This document shows positions 21,029 to 32,666 of a stretch of 64,000 nt of DNA, piece by piece (position 1 is the stretch's first letter; each line of letters opens with the position of its first letter). Source of the stretch: Prostheceraeus crozeri (Eukaryota > Platyhelminthes > Polycladida > Euryleptidae); assembly GCA_907163375.1 (NCBI GenBank), contig CAJQUW010005334.1, positions 310,001 to 374,000 of the forward strand, given 5' to 3'. The notes below the pieces were generated by a model, which saw only the letters and a list, made by a program, of their open reading frames with translations, did no database searches and was not told the origin of the DNA. A program made the position numbers and the translations under genes.

Positions 21029-24000
21029 GTAGGCACAGTAGGGCGGAAACACGATTAGGATAAAAAAATTGTCCATCTACATATTATACACCAGTCGAGA
21101 GCTGAGATCATGAGGAATTCGAATATGTAAGTTAAAAAATCGAATCTCAATGTCCTTTTTGTACAGAGAGCAAAATTCAAAATGGCCGCCAAAATACAAA
21201 ATACTGTATTTTGATACCTATGTTAACAGGAAATGATAATCTGTCTACGTATTTGGCAATTAGAGACCAATTGTATAGTCAGTATTATGCAGTGGATACA
21301 CGAGAATAAATTCAGACAGCAGAAACAATGATTACGCTTTTTTAATAGTAGTATGTGACAAGTATTAAACTCTAATGTAATTATGTGATGCAAAAATCAC
21401 CAAAAATTACTATCCAATTTTGTTTCTTTTATAAATGCATCAATATGAAATTATGGAATACGTTTTTCATACATCAACCCAAAATCTCGCACTACAGGTT
21501 GTAGCAGCTGTTTTCTCCGCGCTTTACAATTCATTCACGAAAAACAAACGTTTCTCAAATCATTATTCAATATTCCATTGAAAAAAAGGAAAAATAACAC
21601 GAAATCAGAAGATACGCAAATGCTTTGCGTTGTAATCGTTAACTGTCTTCAACAACTGCTCCGGATAACGCGGGTTCACTTCATGGACCTTGTATTTGGC
21701 CCAAGTAGATTTAAAGTTAGCATGAACTGCGTCAACAGCCTGCTCGCTGTATCGTCCGAGTCCAGTGTGCACAGAATCACAAAAATCTGTAATATGGTGA
21801 AAGACTGTGTGGACCTTTGGACTGATCGAAATAACGAGAGGTAACTTTTCTCAAAGTCACGGATAATCATTCGGAAATCTGGATCGAGATCATGGCCGTA
21901 GCAGGCGTCCACAACTTTACGAAATTTTTCAAAGGTCTTGACATATTTCAAGCCTTGCAACGGGCACATGGATCGTAGTGCATCGATTTTGGATAGCAAC
22001 TTCTTGCACGAGTGTCCGTTAAACAAGCCTCCATGTATGGATTCTCTCTCAACAAAGCATGCGCTTGGCCAACTCATGGCTTCTGGCCACTCTTTTTTTC
22101 TAATTCTTTAAACATTTTGTTGAAGGTCCTATGAGAAGGTGCAACTCAGGAGGAGGAAGAAGATCAATCACTCGTTCTGATGATTCACCTCTCAGAATTG
22201 GACAATGCATATCCCGAAATGTTTTGCTTTGGACTTGTCCTGATCAGTTTCGTCATACCATCGCCAGAAAGCATCATTCAAGCTTCCAAGCGTTTCAAGA
22301 TTGCCCTTAAATATCAGAGAAGATTTGCTTGAGTCACACCAAGTGCACGGGTGTGAACAGCCGTGAGACATCAGACCGAGTAAGAGATTTGCTAATTTCA
22401 AAATTGTAGCAATAACCTTCGATGTCAATCAGGAAACGGAGTCTGGACCTATCAAGCGAATCAGATACCAAATCTTTAAAAGATTCGAGAAATTTTCTTG
22501 AATGTTTGGGAAAATACCTTTAACGCTGTTTTCTCTCCTGGAGGCATTCGAGCAAACAGATAGACAAATCTAAAAAAACCACCTCCACCATCAACTCCCA
22601 ATTTGAAAAGTAACCCCACTGCCGATCCATAATGACGGTGATCGATAATTTCTCGAATCAAGCCATCCAAATTGGTGCAACGCACAAACGGTCTGTCAAC
22701 ATGCTTGCACTCATCAGCAGTCTTACTAAATAAGCTTTCACATGAAACTGCAAAGAACGAATCAAGCGAGTGATTTAGCTCAATCAATTTGCTTTTAGCA
22801 TTTGATTCAACACTCTTCCTACTACCTGAAGTAGATCGAATGACACCAGCTAGCTTCAGTGTTGCATTGGAACTCAAATTCAGATCAGACTGAATATTCG
22901 AAAGATCATTTACATCTAGTCTGAGGAGTGGAGATCTCAACGTGGATGTTGGAGAAACTTCAATTTTCAATGGTTGACCTACAAGTGTTGAAAGACTTAC
23001 TGAATTTGTGGGAGACTGCATTGCTTTTGACTTCAGCACAGAGGCTGCAAGCTGCTCAGACGTTTTGCCTTTAGACGACAGTTGCTTCAGATTATCAAAT
23101 CTAGTGGTCTTGGAGCACTGATGAGCAAGGGCTTTCCCTAAATGTGTAAGAGACTTGCCACAAATCTTCAATGTTGAATTCGGATATGGTTCAGCCGATG
23201 GTCTTCCCACCTTCGACTCAGTCCATCCCTTCATACCTGCGGTCTTACACAGAAGACATGAGCACTCAGAATTTGATCGTGTTGACATAGGTGGAGGTAA
23301 TTCCGCAAGCGTCGAATGGTCAAACAGACTTACTGAACGGGTGAATATGTCCTTGTCGTATTCACCAACTACCAACCTACATGTGTTGCATAATGCTTTT
23401 GGAAGACGTACATCAGATGGGTCGTACCCATGGAGAAAGTATTTCTCGATAGTGCGTTGCATATTTGAAGTTATGAGGAGCATGGTTTTGGTCTTACCGA
23501 AACAAAGGAGACATACCTCAAGCCGGCTGTTTTCATTAGTCATCATCTGCTATTTGATTCTACGTTTTACGTATTCATTTACTTTGTTGTTACAGCAACA
23601 GGAACGCACACAGGCAGTGCAGCTACATGTATACATACATTCTTGGTTGATGGTGCCTAAATGTCATGATTAATAATGTGGAGCCTACATGTACACAATC
23701 GGCAATATGATAGGACGTCAACATAAGGAAATAAGATAAAGAAAACGACTGTGCCTATATTGTTAGCCGCCGAAGAAACTGTCTATTTTCATATACATGT
23801 ACATGTAGATGTATATCATTAACATATTGATGAAATTGGGCATCATATCATCATTTAAACAAGCGTTGCGAAAAGGCAAGCCGCAACCAATTTCATTATC
23901 TAAGCAAATGTAAACTTCAAAATATTGTATTCAGTCAACCAAGATCAATTGCAATTTGCTTTGTTTGCAACGTTTCTCTAAATACTATTAATTCGCATGT

Positions 24001-24701
24001 CTAAGTACATTTACATGCGCATTTATGTATTTGTACATGTATGCAATGAATAACTGGAAGTCAATACACTTTAGGAAAGTAAGTATTCCTCCTATCAATA
24101 TTAAATTAAGTTATCAATGCCACATGTATACACCGGTGCATGTAAATATTTGCTAAGACAAAGGCTAAATATACATTCAGCCATGTAATAAGAAAATTAC
24201 GTATACTGGGTGTTTATACCACTACATACAACTGCAAAATTTACTTATAGTCCTTAGAGAATAAATATCACAAATTCACCATTAGTGGATTTATAGAATA
24301 ATGAAATAAAACATGCATGTTCGGATAGCGACTTTTAGTGATTTTTGCATCACATAATTACATTATAGTTAAATACTCGTCACATACTATTATTAAAAAG
24401 CGTAATCATTGTTTCTGCTGTCTGAGTTTATTCTCGTGTATCCATTGCATAATACTGACTATACAAATGGTCTCTAATTGCCAAATACGTAGACAGATTA
24501 TCATTTCCTGTTAACATAGGTATCAAAATACAGTATTTTGTATTTTGGCGGCCATTTTGAATTTTGCTCTCTGTACAAAAAGGACATTGAGATTCGATTT
24601 TTTAACTTACATATTCGAATTCCTCATGATCTCAGCTCTCGATTGGTTTATAATATGTAGATGGACAATTTTTTTATCCTAATCGTGTTTCCGCCCTACT
24701 G
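21029..24701 (-). mobile_element. DNA transposon with CACAGTAGGG ends, N-RAG-TP/Chapaev-like
   Basis: Near-identical terminal inverted repeats of about 375 bp (21029-21403 and 24327-24701) start CACAGTAGGGCGG. TAGG flanks both ends, and the uninterrupted repeat (near 10020, minus strand) has a single TAGG at the same point, so this is a 4-bp target duplication. The element encodes a minus-strand protein with a RAG1-N-terminus-like zinc region. Its similarity to the N-RAG-TP/Chapaev group is from memory of the families, not a search. 23550-24320 is AT-rich leader DNA with no gene. Confidence 0.75.
21676..23546 (-). pseudogene. Transposase with RAG1 N-terminal-like zinc region, fragmented
   Basis: First segment (23546-22476, 356 aa): CLLCFGKTK, then DVRLPKALCNTC, then CSCLLCKTAG, the Cys spacing of the RAG1 N-terminal zinc-binding region. 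Its later part has LKLGVDGGGGFFRFVYL, likely the first catalytic Asp. Second segment (22428-22192): LLGLMSHGCSHPCTWCDS. Third (22077-21676): IHGGLFNGHSCKKLL and YGHDLDPDFRMIIRDF. Frameshifts or unrecognised introns separate the parts. It would bind and cut the CACAGTAGGG ends if intact. The catalytic assignment is inference. Confidence 0.65.
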
Positions 24702-26155
24702 TGTAGGGTGTTTTTCAAGTCAATCGGGGAGAAAAAGTTCTGACTCCCCCACTTCTGGACAGTGACTTCAATCTTGACTTGTGAGGATCGTAAAAAGTCG
24801 TGCGATAGCTCGTTTGAAAGCTAAGAGCGAGACAAATTCATTGAACGGCTTGTCTCTACGTTCCTTCGTTTAGGTTTGAGAGCGAAATGTTGATTTTTGG
24901 AAAATCGCGAAAAAACGACAGAGTTAGAATTTTAAGAAAATGTCTCTAACCAAATTTGGAATCCTCGTGACATTTTACAACCGAATAGATAAGTTTTGAG
25001 GGTCGTGGGAGTGAAATAAAATTTTCAAATTTTTTGATTTTTGGCGATGAATAGCGGAGGATTGGAAGTGAGTAAAGACGTCGGGTTTCTTTTGGTGGAA
25101 ACACCGCACTTTGTTCTCTAGGATCCTACATTTCAGATCTGTGGAAGGCTTCGCTTCGAAATGAGAGCTTGTTTAAAATCGAATCTTTACGCATTTTAAA
25201 AGATTTTGGATACTTTGAAAAAATGGCATAGTTTTTTCAACTCGGCTTCTGATGATCGGAGAAAGTTGAGTGATGGCTTAAATGAAAGGTGAGAGCGAGA
25301 AAACGTGACTGTCAAAATTTGAAGCCAATCGGAACTCTAGAACCAGAGATAGAAGCGTTTAAAGTTTACAAAGGCTACACCAGCTGATGTACGAATCCTA
25401 TATAAGCTTGGAACCGAATGAGAAATCTCATTAAGACGAGAGATTGTCAGAGGTAGGTCGTCTCTCCGGAGCTCTGATGACTTAGAAAATTTCATAGCTG
25501 ATATCAGCTAAGGTGTCAGACTTATAGGTTAGCCAGACTATGGCTTGTGATCACTTTCATCAAATACGTCAAATACGTGATAGCTATTGATCAGACCTTC
25601 ATTTACAGACTACCTATAAAATTTCATAAGTAGTGCTAAAAAGTTGAAAAATTTGAATTCGTTATTTTTGGAGGTTTTCTGGGGTTTTCGACCCTGCTGA
25701 AGTCAATGAAGGCATGCATAAGTGTGTGCGAGCAAGTCTTCTCATGTCTTTACATTATACAAGCGGCTTTTCACTCAAAGCGAGCATGGTACGGAGAGTT
25801 TCGCTGTAATATTCCAATGACAGGGTGTTCCTTCGGGACGGCGGATGATGCCGTAGTGATAAGTGTGGCAAGGGAGTGTGTCATATTTTAGACCGAAACC
25901 TCTGGGGCAACTCATGTTGGGCATTTGACACAGTTCTCAACGTAGCACTTTGAACGCCGATTGGTTGAGTCTTAGCTATCTTGTCATGGGTGGCTACTAA
26001 ACATCTCGTTTGCAAAACGCTTGTGAATCACGGCTTGCTATCCCTCTCCACGGTTTGCTATCAAGCTGATCAAAGCAACGACTTGGGATGTTACCTCTAA
26101 AGTATAGTTAGTAAAAAGTAGTCATGAAAAAATACTTTATTTGGTCTTTGATTTA

Positions 26156-26600
26156 TCAACAGCCATCATTGAAACCCGTTTTACTAATAGCAATGACAAT
26201 ATGGTTTAATTTATTCAGAAGCAAATGATCGCCGTAACCATGAAAGTTGTCCATCCGAGAAATAATCTTACGCAGATGTCGTGTATAAAACTCAGAAGCA
26301 TCAGTAACATATTCTTGTCCGTAGAAACGAAATTGAAAGTCAACACTTTCCGCTTCTTCACCCTGTGGAAAATGAACGTAATTGACATTTGCAATTAAGT
26401 GAGCCTTGATGAGACTGTCTTTGAAATAAGATATCAACTCCGTAAATATTTCTCGTGTATAGTCTAAACATGCTTCCAATTTTCTTTCTCCTCCCTTTGA
26501 AACTCAAGGATGTAATCTTGTACCAAGCCTCCGAGGCTCTTTTGATGAAAACAAATCGTGCAGTCATCATGTTTCAATGTATGACTTCAGGCGCCATTGT
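26156..26600 (-). pseudogene. X1, left-end X-family gene, copy B
   Basis: The C-terminal part (to 26479) reads EFYTRHLRKIISRMDNFHGYGDHLLL, the X-family signature. The upstream part is in another frame (CTICF, SLGGLVQDYILEF) and matches X3 of copy A; the frameshift lies near 26485. Transcribed away from polB, starting about 120 bp from the polB TATA box, so the two could share a promoter region. Function unknown. Confidence 0.55.
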
Positions 26601-26716
26601 TGACTCTATTGCTAATCATCATTTTTGCCTAAGGCGATTTCAACAACGCGTTTCAAATGTGCGTGCGCACATCGGGAACTCTAGCTCGTCTGTGATTGGA
26701 GCCGCTTAGGAAATCT

Positions 26717-26724
26717 TATAAATA
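26717..26724 (+). promoter_or_regulatory. TATA box of the polB transcript, copy B
   Basis: TATAAATA about 50 nt before a CAAG/gtgagt splice donor. It fits the start of the spliced polB leader. Confidence 0.5.
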
Positions 26725-27252
26725 GGAGTGCACAAGTTCTGCTCTTTACATTTATCTTTCACAAGGTGAGTGTCGGTGAGCTCCTGCTATCAGGTTGTTT
26801 TGACTTGCTATCAATTTTTCAGTGCATGAATGTATTCGTAATGGGGAACCCGTCCCCCAAGGAGCAATCGAGGAAGCCTATGAGCGGCTTGGCAAGTGTA
26901 AGTATCTTTAACATCTCATGCTTAGACTGTTTCAGATCCTCTGTATCATCCTTGTCTCAATGTCTAATCTCTCTTTCCTCTCTACAGATTTGGCCAAGAT
27001 GAAGAAATGGGAAGAAGCCGCGAGGAAGCCCTACCTTCCCGTCCATCAACCTCCGCTCAAGGTCCAACTCCTTTCTCGAGCTCGGGCATCGTCATCGCCC
27101 CACCTCCACCGCCTGCTCCGCTACCTGTACCAGTCCCTCCTCCTCGCTGCCACGTCCCTCCGACACCAAAGCCAAGGACCCTTCCACCTTCGGCTCGTGT
27201 CCCACTCCTACCTCCTCCCCGTCCATCGGTGTTGCCGGAGATTAACTCATTA

Positions 27253-27419
27253 GATGGTAAGTAACCGTGATTGGGAAATAGGGCCAGGTCTTCACAAAAA
27301 CTCATTTCAAACTTGGAAATTATGGTCATGTTACTAATCCTTTTTTCTTTTTCTCAACAGATCTGGCAACGGTCCTCCTGGACGACGACGTTGCCTCCCG
27401 CCCCATCATCATCCCATCG
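27253..27419 (+). repeat. Direct duplication, first copy (polB intron 3 edge)
   Basis: Exon end, whole intron and exon start (gatggtaagtaacc to the cgccccatcatc region). The second copy is at 28195-28369. Together they bracket the inserted exonuclease/zinc-finger fragment. Confidence 0.85.
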
Positions 27420-28194
27420 CTGTTGACAATGATATAGATACAGTTCATAAACATCATAGAGACTACAATGCCAGCGTGAAGAGAGTTTTGCAATGTAGGT
27501 GGCTTTATTTCTAGTAATACAATGGGATGGTGGTCTGTAAAGGTGATGTCTCTTACCGAAACATACAGCCATATCAAAAATCATTTCATCTCTAAACTTC
27601 TTTTGATCACAATGCATATGATAGTCTTGTCTTACACGATCTACCCAACATGGCAAATATAAATTATCAATGTGTAACTGAAGTGTTGTTGCTTCTCGTT
27701 CAGAATCATTTCCTAATATTTTAACAATATGAAAACTTGACAGCCATCGTTTGAAATCACTTATCAAATACGTTTCATTCACAAATCCAATATGAATCAA
27801 AATAGAAGGATCAAGTCCATCCACATGATGTCGTGACTATTCCTCTTTGTGTGGAGGACAGTAGGCAAATCTATGATACACACTAACAACAGTTTGATCG
27901 CTTTCCCTCATTGCAATGGCACTCAACTACTGCATTGGATTCCCCTCACTGTCTATGAAGATGATAACCTACAATATCAAAAAGATGTGATGTACATTAC
28001 AAGATAATACATTGAGTAGGAACTTTACAAGGATGTCTGTCCTTCAAATAACAAAAGATACATGCAACATGATTGCAATGTATTAATTGAATGTAACGCA
28101 CAAGACCGCGTTTTCCACATTCACTACAAACTAACTGATTACAATACTTAGGATTTCTCTTTGGTGGTAACACCACCTTTCTTTGATACACGAC
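27420..28194 (-). pseudogene. Inserted fragment of exonuclease-like plus Y2 zinc-finger genes
   Basis: Third copy of the segment found at 36673-37445 of copy B. It is closer to B than to A: the same Glu-Glu-stop in the exonuclease frame (27834 region) and the same zinc-finger spelling. It begins within gctgttgacaat, a sequence present at the source, and ends at cgacga. It sits where polB intron 3 joins the next exon. The exonuclease Exo I region has an extra stop. It should be non-functional. Confidence 0.85.
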
Positions 28195-28369
28195 GATGGT
28201 AAGTAACCGTGATTGGGAAATAGGGGCTAAGTCTTCACAAAACCTCATTTCAAACTTGGAAATTATGGTCATGTTACTAATCTCTTTTTTCTTTTTCTCA
28301 ACAGATCTGGCGACGGTCCTCCTGGACGGCGACGTTCCCTCCCGCCCCAACATCATCATCCCCTCGTCG
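28195..28369 (+). repeat. Direct duplication, second copy (polB intron 3 edge)
   Basis: Second copy of 27253-27419, a few percent diverged, with intact GTAAGT donor and AACAG acceptor. This copy leads into the zinc-finger exon. Confidence 0.85.
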
Positions 28370-30995
28370 CCACCACCTGCTGCAGCGAACGAACTCCCTC
28401 TCCTCTCCGTTCAGTCGGTGGAGAGACTGCTGGAGGAACAGGAAATGGAGTTGGAGATAGTGAGAGAGGAGATCGAAACCGAGGAGGAAGGTATTAGGGA
28501 GAGAGATGGAGCTATGGCTCGACAGCTCAGCTGTACAGACTGTGGACAAGTCTTCGCGAGGCCATTCTGCCTTCACCGACTCCGGCATTCTCGCTGCCCA
28601 AAAGCGAAAGGAGGTCTGGAGAAGGCGCGCCGACCGATATCTCAACGGCCCAAGTGTGAAGGTTGTGAACGCACGTTCTACAACAGCACCAACATACAAC
28701 GTCACATCGAAGGTGGCTCCTGTGGCAGTGTGAGGCAACCACCGACGACATCAGGTAGGAAGCATCCTTCATCGTACGTCGGCTTTTCCTGTTCTTCGTG
28801 TCAGAAGACCCTTCCTACAGAGTTTGTTCTTTCTTCACACACTCTGTCACACCCATCCCACAGAGCTTTACACTGACAACACTGTCACTCCAACGCTGAG
28901 CAAGTTTTCCCTTGAGAGGCTCGTTCGCGACTATGAGTTAGAAAGCTGTGAACCTGTAGAAGATATTCATCCTTTCTTGATGAATAATATAGGTTTAATT
29001 CATCAAATGTTGACAAGCTTAGATAGGTTTTTGCTCAAAGGCATGTTCTATCTCACTGCTCGTTTCAATAAGGTAGACAGTAGCACGGGAGAAGTAGAGT
29101 CCACTGTCACCATTAGGATAGCCTCATGTGCTGCTGATCTCATAGGTGATGTAAACGAGCGGATAGAGAGACATGCGACCTATCTCGTCAGCAACTTAAA
29201 TTAATTTTATGAAAGAGATATCGGTTTGGTTTTTGATGGGATAGAGAAAGTAGACATTAAAATCAATCTTTTAGAAAATTTACAAGGGAGCGGCTGTTTC
29301 AGCCTACCCAAAGCACTGGCTAGCAGAAAGGCTGTCATCAATGTAGATTGTCAGTCCCAGTGTTTCAAGTATGCGTACTCTCCATTCCTCACTATGATGA
29401 TATAAGCATGCATCGTCAAAGATTCACCAAGTATTGTGAATGGGAGGATGAGCTTCAGTTCGACGGGCTAGATATCAGCACATTAGATTTTAAGGACATC
29501 ACCCAATTTGAAAAACTCAACAACATTAAGATCGTCGTCCATCTCTGGGAAACGTGGTATTAGGGGTGGCTTAACTTTTGTTAACAAACTTGTTGTAAAC
29601 AACACCCAAGACATATGATCGACCACGCATTTAATGTACATAGGCCAGAATAATTTATATGGGAGTGCATTATCCAAGCCTTTGCCACAGTCTGACTTCC
29701 AATGGGTAAACCCCCATGACATTGAACACTTCTCCAATCCAGCACACATCATGGCACTGGGAGATGAGGCCGACATATGTCATTTATTTAAAATCGATCT
29801 CATCTATCCAGAATGCATTAAGAATAAGACAGTTGATTTTCCACTCGCACCCGAATCTGGCATAGTAAGTCCAGATATGTTCTCTCCCTTTATGGAAGAA
29901 CACAATAAGAAATATGAGGCGCAAAATGACTTAAAATATAAACCCTCTAGGAAGTTGTTGCTCCCAATTGAACAAGCAGCAGTACATCGTGCACTATTCC
30001 ATCCTCAAATTCTATCTAGGTATGGGGATGCAACTTGACAAGGTCCATCGCGCTCTCCAGTTTAGGCAGAAGCCCTGTCTAAAACCATATATAGAGTTTA
30101 ATAGCAAGAAACAAGTTGAATCCAAGAATTTTTTCGAAAAGGACTTCTTTAAATTTAAGAATAATGCCCTCTTTGGCAAAACCATGGAGGATGTAAGAAA
30201 GCGCATGGACTATCGTATAGTGACTGATCTGGAAACGAGTATCAAGTTATGCCTCTCTGCGCTGTTTTGTCACCATGATGTCATTTCTGAAGACATTACT
30301 GGTTTTAAAATGCTAAAATCCAAAGTAGAACTTTGCAAGCCCATTTATGTCGGTCAAGCTGTCTTGGATCACTCCAAGTTAGAAATGCACAAGTTATTTT
30401 ACCACACTTTTAGGTCTTGTCTATTGATCCAACATGTGGAATTAGTAGGAAGTGATACAGTCAGCTTCTTCCTGGCTTTGACAACCACTAGCCAAGTCAA
30501 GCCAGGAAGACATTTTAAAATATTTAGCACCCAAGTTTGATAGCTTCAATCATAGTTTCAACTATCCCACTGACCATCCGCTTTACTCTACCACAAATAA
30601 AGCGAAGCTTGGCTGCTTCAAGGATGAGTGCGCCGGCAAAGAGATAGAGGAGATGATCTTGCTTCGCCCCAAGATGTACTCCATGAAACTAAAATCCTCA
30701 GAGATTTCTATTAAACGGGCGAAAGGCATCTCGAAGTCAATCGTTAGAAAAATGACACAGGGACTATCAAGATGCCTTAGATTCACTTAAAATTAAAAAA
30801 GTAGAAATGACTATTTTAAGATCTCAGTCGCATCAAGTCAGAACGACGTTTAGGAAGCGAGGTCTCTCAGCTTGGGAAGATAAGCGATGCTGGATGAGTC
30901 CTAATCACTCCCTACCTTATGGCCATCCAGACACACATTTACCACCACCCAAGAGACAGAAACTTTCTCCTCCTCCTCCGTCCGGCGATGTTTGA

Positions 30996-31969
30996 TGATG
31001 AATGCTTCCTCTCTGTTGTGGTTGATGCTTTGCTTTTTCACTCCATGGCGCTTTCTACGGCGTGTTGTGAGTGAGTATCTTGTAACATGCGTCCATATTC
31101 TGATCACTTCATATCATTGGTTGCATATCAACTTGTTTTCCTGACTTTGTTTTCTCCCTGTACATGAGTGACTTTGTTTTCTCCGGTGATGTGTGCCATA
31201 AAAACTTTGTTTTCTGTTACCAACAGTATTACCTAAGCGCGGTGCTATGAAAATTGGCTGTGATGATGAATAACATATCATGTACATACTGTGTCGTTTT
31301 CCCTTCGCACAAAGTTGGGGTTCAAATAGGTGGGACTGACTTGGTAATAATGTCGTAAGCATTTCAGTGTTCGCAAGATAGGTGAAGTATCAAATAAAGT
31401 CATAGGCACTTCACTGTAAAGTTAGAGATAAAGTTGTTGTTTGCAAAGATAGAAATAATGTCATAGACATTTCAGCGTCTGTAAGATAGTTAAAGTATAA
31501 AATAAAGTCGTGACAATGTCACTGTTTGTAAAGTCAAAAATAATGTCAGAACGATTTCAGTGTTTGTAAAGTTAGAGATAAAGTTGTTGTTTGTAAAGTT
31601 TGAAATATAGTTATAACCATGTCACTGTTTGTAAAGTTATGAATAAAGTTACAAGCATTTCAGTGTTTGTAAAGTTAAAAAGAATGTCAACCATTTCAGT
31701 GTTTGTAAAGTTAGAGATAAAGTTGTCGTTTGTAAAGTTTGAATCAATGTCAGAACCATTTCAGTGTTTGTAAAGTTAGAAAGAAAGTCATAACCATGTC
31801 AGTGTTTGTAAAGTTAGAAAGTCGAATTTTATCTTCCCGGTTTTGGGAAAACATGTCACTTTCCTGACTTGTTTCATCATTAAGTAATCATTCGCAAAAG
31901 TTTTTCTATCGGTAGGATAACATCGCCCTAAAGCATCTTTATTTAGTTTAGGTTGATGACTTGCATGTC
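30996..31969 (+). repeat. polB 3' flank, copy B, long AATAAA/gtttgtaaagtt array
   Basis: No gene. 31365-31815 is a tandem array of gtttgtaaagttagagataaagtt-like units alternating with catttcagt. It is longer than in copy A and again rich in AATAAA on the plus strand. Confidence 0.65.
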
Positions 31970-31988
31970 TATAAATAGCACTGACTCA
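31970..31988 (+). promoter_or_regulatory. TATAAATA plus TGACTCA, copy B
   Basis: TATAAATA at 31970-31977 and TGACTCA at 31982-31988, as at 4628-4646 in copy A. Here the minisatellite lies after the module rather than before it. Confidence 0.4.
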
Positions 31989-32012
31989 TCATAAAGCGAT
32001 GAAACTTGTTGA

Positions 32013-32623
32013 TGACCTTTTCATCGAGAAGTGTGTGGGTGTCATTTATTCATATCGATGGCGCCTCAAGTCAGACAGCGTGACCTTTTCACCAACAAGT
32101 GTGTGGGTGTCATTTATTCATATCGATGGCGCCTCAAGTCAGACAGCGTGACCTTTTCACCAACAAGTGTGTGGGTGTCATTTAGCGTGACCTTTTCACC
32201 AACAAGTGTGTGGGTGTCATTTATTCATATCGATGGCGCCTCAAGTCAGACAGCGTGACCTTTTCACCAACAAGTGTGTGGGTGTCATTTATTCATATCG
32301 ATGGCGCCTCAAGTCAGACAGCGTGACCTTTTCACCAACAAGTGTGTGGGTGTCATTTATTCATATCGATGGCGCCTCAAGTCAGACAGCGTGACCTTTT
32401 CACCAACAAGTGTGTGGGTGTCATTTATTCATATCGATGGCGCCTCAAGTCAGACAGCGTGACCTTTTCACCAACAAATGTGTGTGGGTGTCATTTATTC
32501 ATATCGATGGCGCCTCAAGTCAGACAGCGTGACCTTTTCACCAACAATTGTGTGGGTGTCACTTATTCATATCGATGGCGCCTCAAGTCAGACAGCGTGA
32601 CCTTTTCACCGACAATTGTGTGG
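32013..32623 (+). repeat. 68-bp minisatellite, about 10 units
   Basis: Nearly identical 68-bp units (gtgaccttttcaccaacaag ... cgatggcgcctcaagtcaga ...), one shortened near 32150-32185. The unit is not a multiple of three, so the repetitive reading frames seen across it are artefacts. The copy A version has about three degenerate units. Confidence 0.95.
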
Positions 32624-32666
32624 GCAATAGTTCATTGGGATGACTCATTCAAAACACATCATGTGA

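Larger units (their letters stand above)
18146..26050 (+). repeat. Left arm of giant inverted repeat around copy B
   Basis: Inverted partner of 39566-53055. Homology comes in two collinear blocks: 18146-20732 against 50041-53055, and about 24869-26050 against 39566-40772. The stretch 20733-21028 and 24702-24868 has no partner, because the right arm is cut there by a 9.3-kb block. The left arm is itself interrupted at 21029-24701 by a DNA transposon. The outer 2.6 kb contains no gene I recognise; its open frames appear identically in both arms and are short. Confidence 0.8.
26745..30995 (+). pseudogene. Spliced polB with C2H2 zinc fingers, copy B, middle missing
   Basis: Proposed introns: 26766-26822, 26896-26987 and 27257-27360 (repeated at 28199-28304), all GT-AG with pyrimidine-rich ends. 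Exon 3 encodes a proline-rich region. The following exon has C2H2-type fingers: CTDCGQVFARPFCLHRLRHSRC near 28530, CEGCERTFYNSTNIQRH near 28650 and CSSCQKT near 28790. The polymerase follows, but the part equal to A 703-2107 (all three Exo motifs) is absent and lies at 34009-35390. Motif A has Gly for Asp, as in A. Motif C has lost its second Asp (GTC at 30460-30462). Frame breaks near 28846, 29205, 29378, 30000 and 30515. The start codon is not fixed. Confidence 0.75.

Noticed and set aside
21029-24701. Transib or true RAG recombination signals
   Set aside because: CACAGT resembles the RSS heptamer, but the target duplication is 4 bp rather than 5, and I see no clear nonamer at 12 or 23 spacing.
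27057-27329. Glycine-rich minus-strand frame
   Set aside because: Antisense of the proline-rich polB exon on the plus strand.
32013-32623. Possible CRISPR-like array
   Set aside because: Units are 68-bp head-to-tail copies with no unique spacers, in animal DNA.
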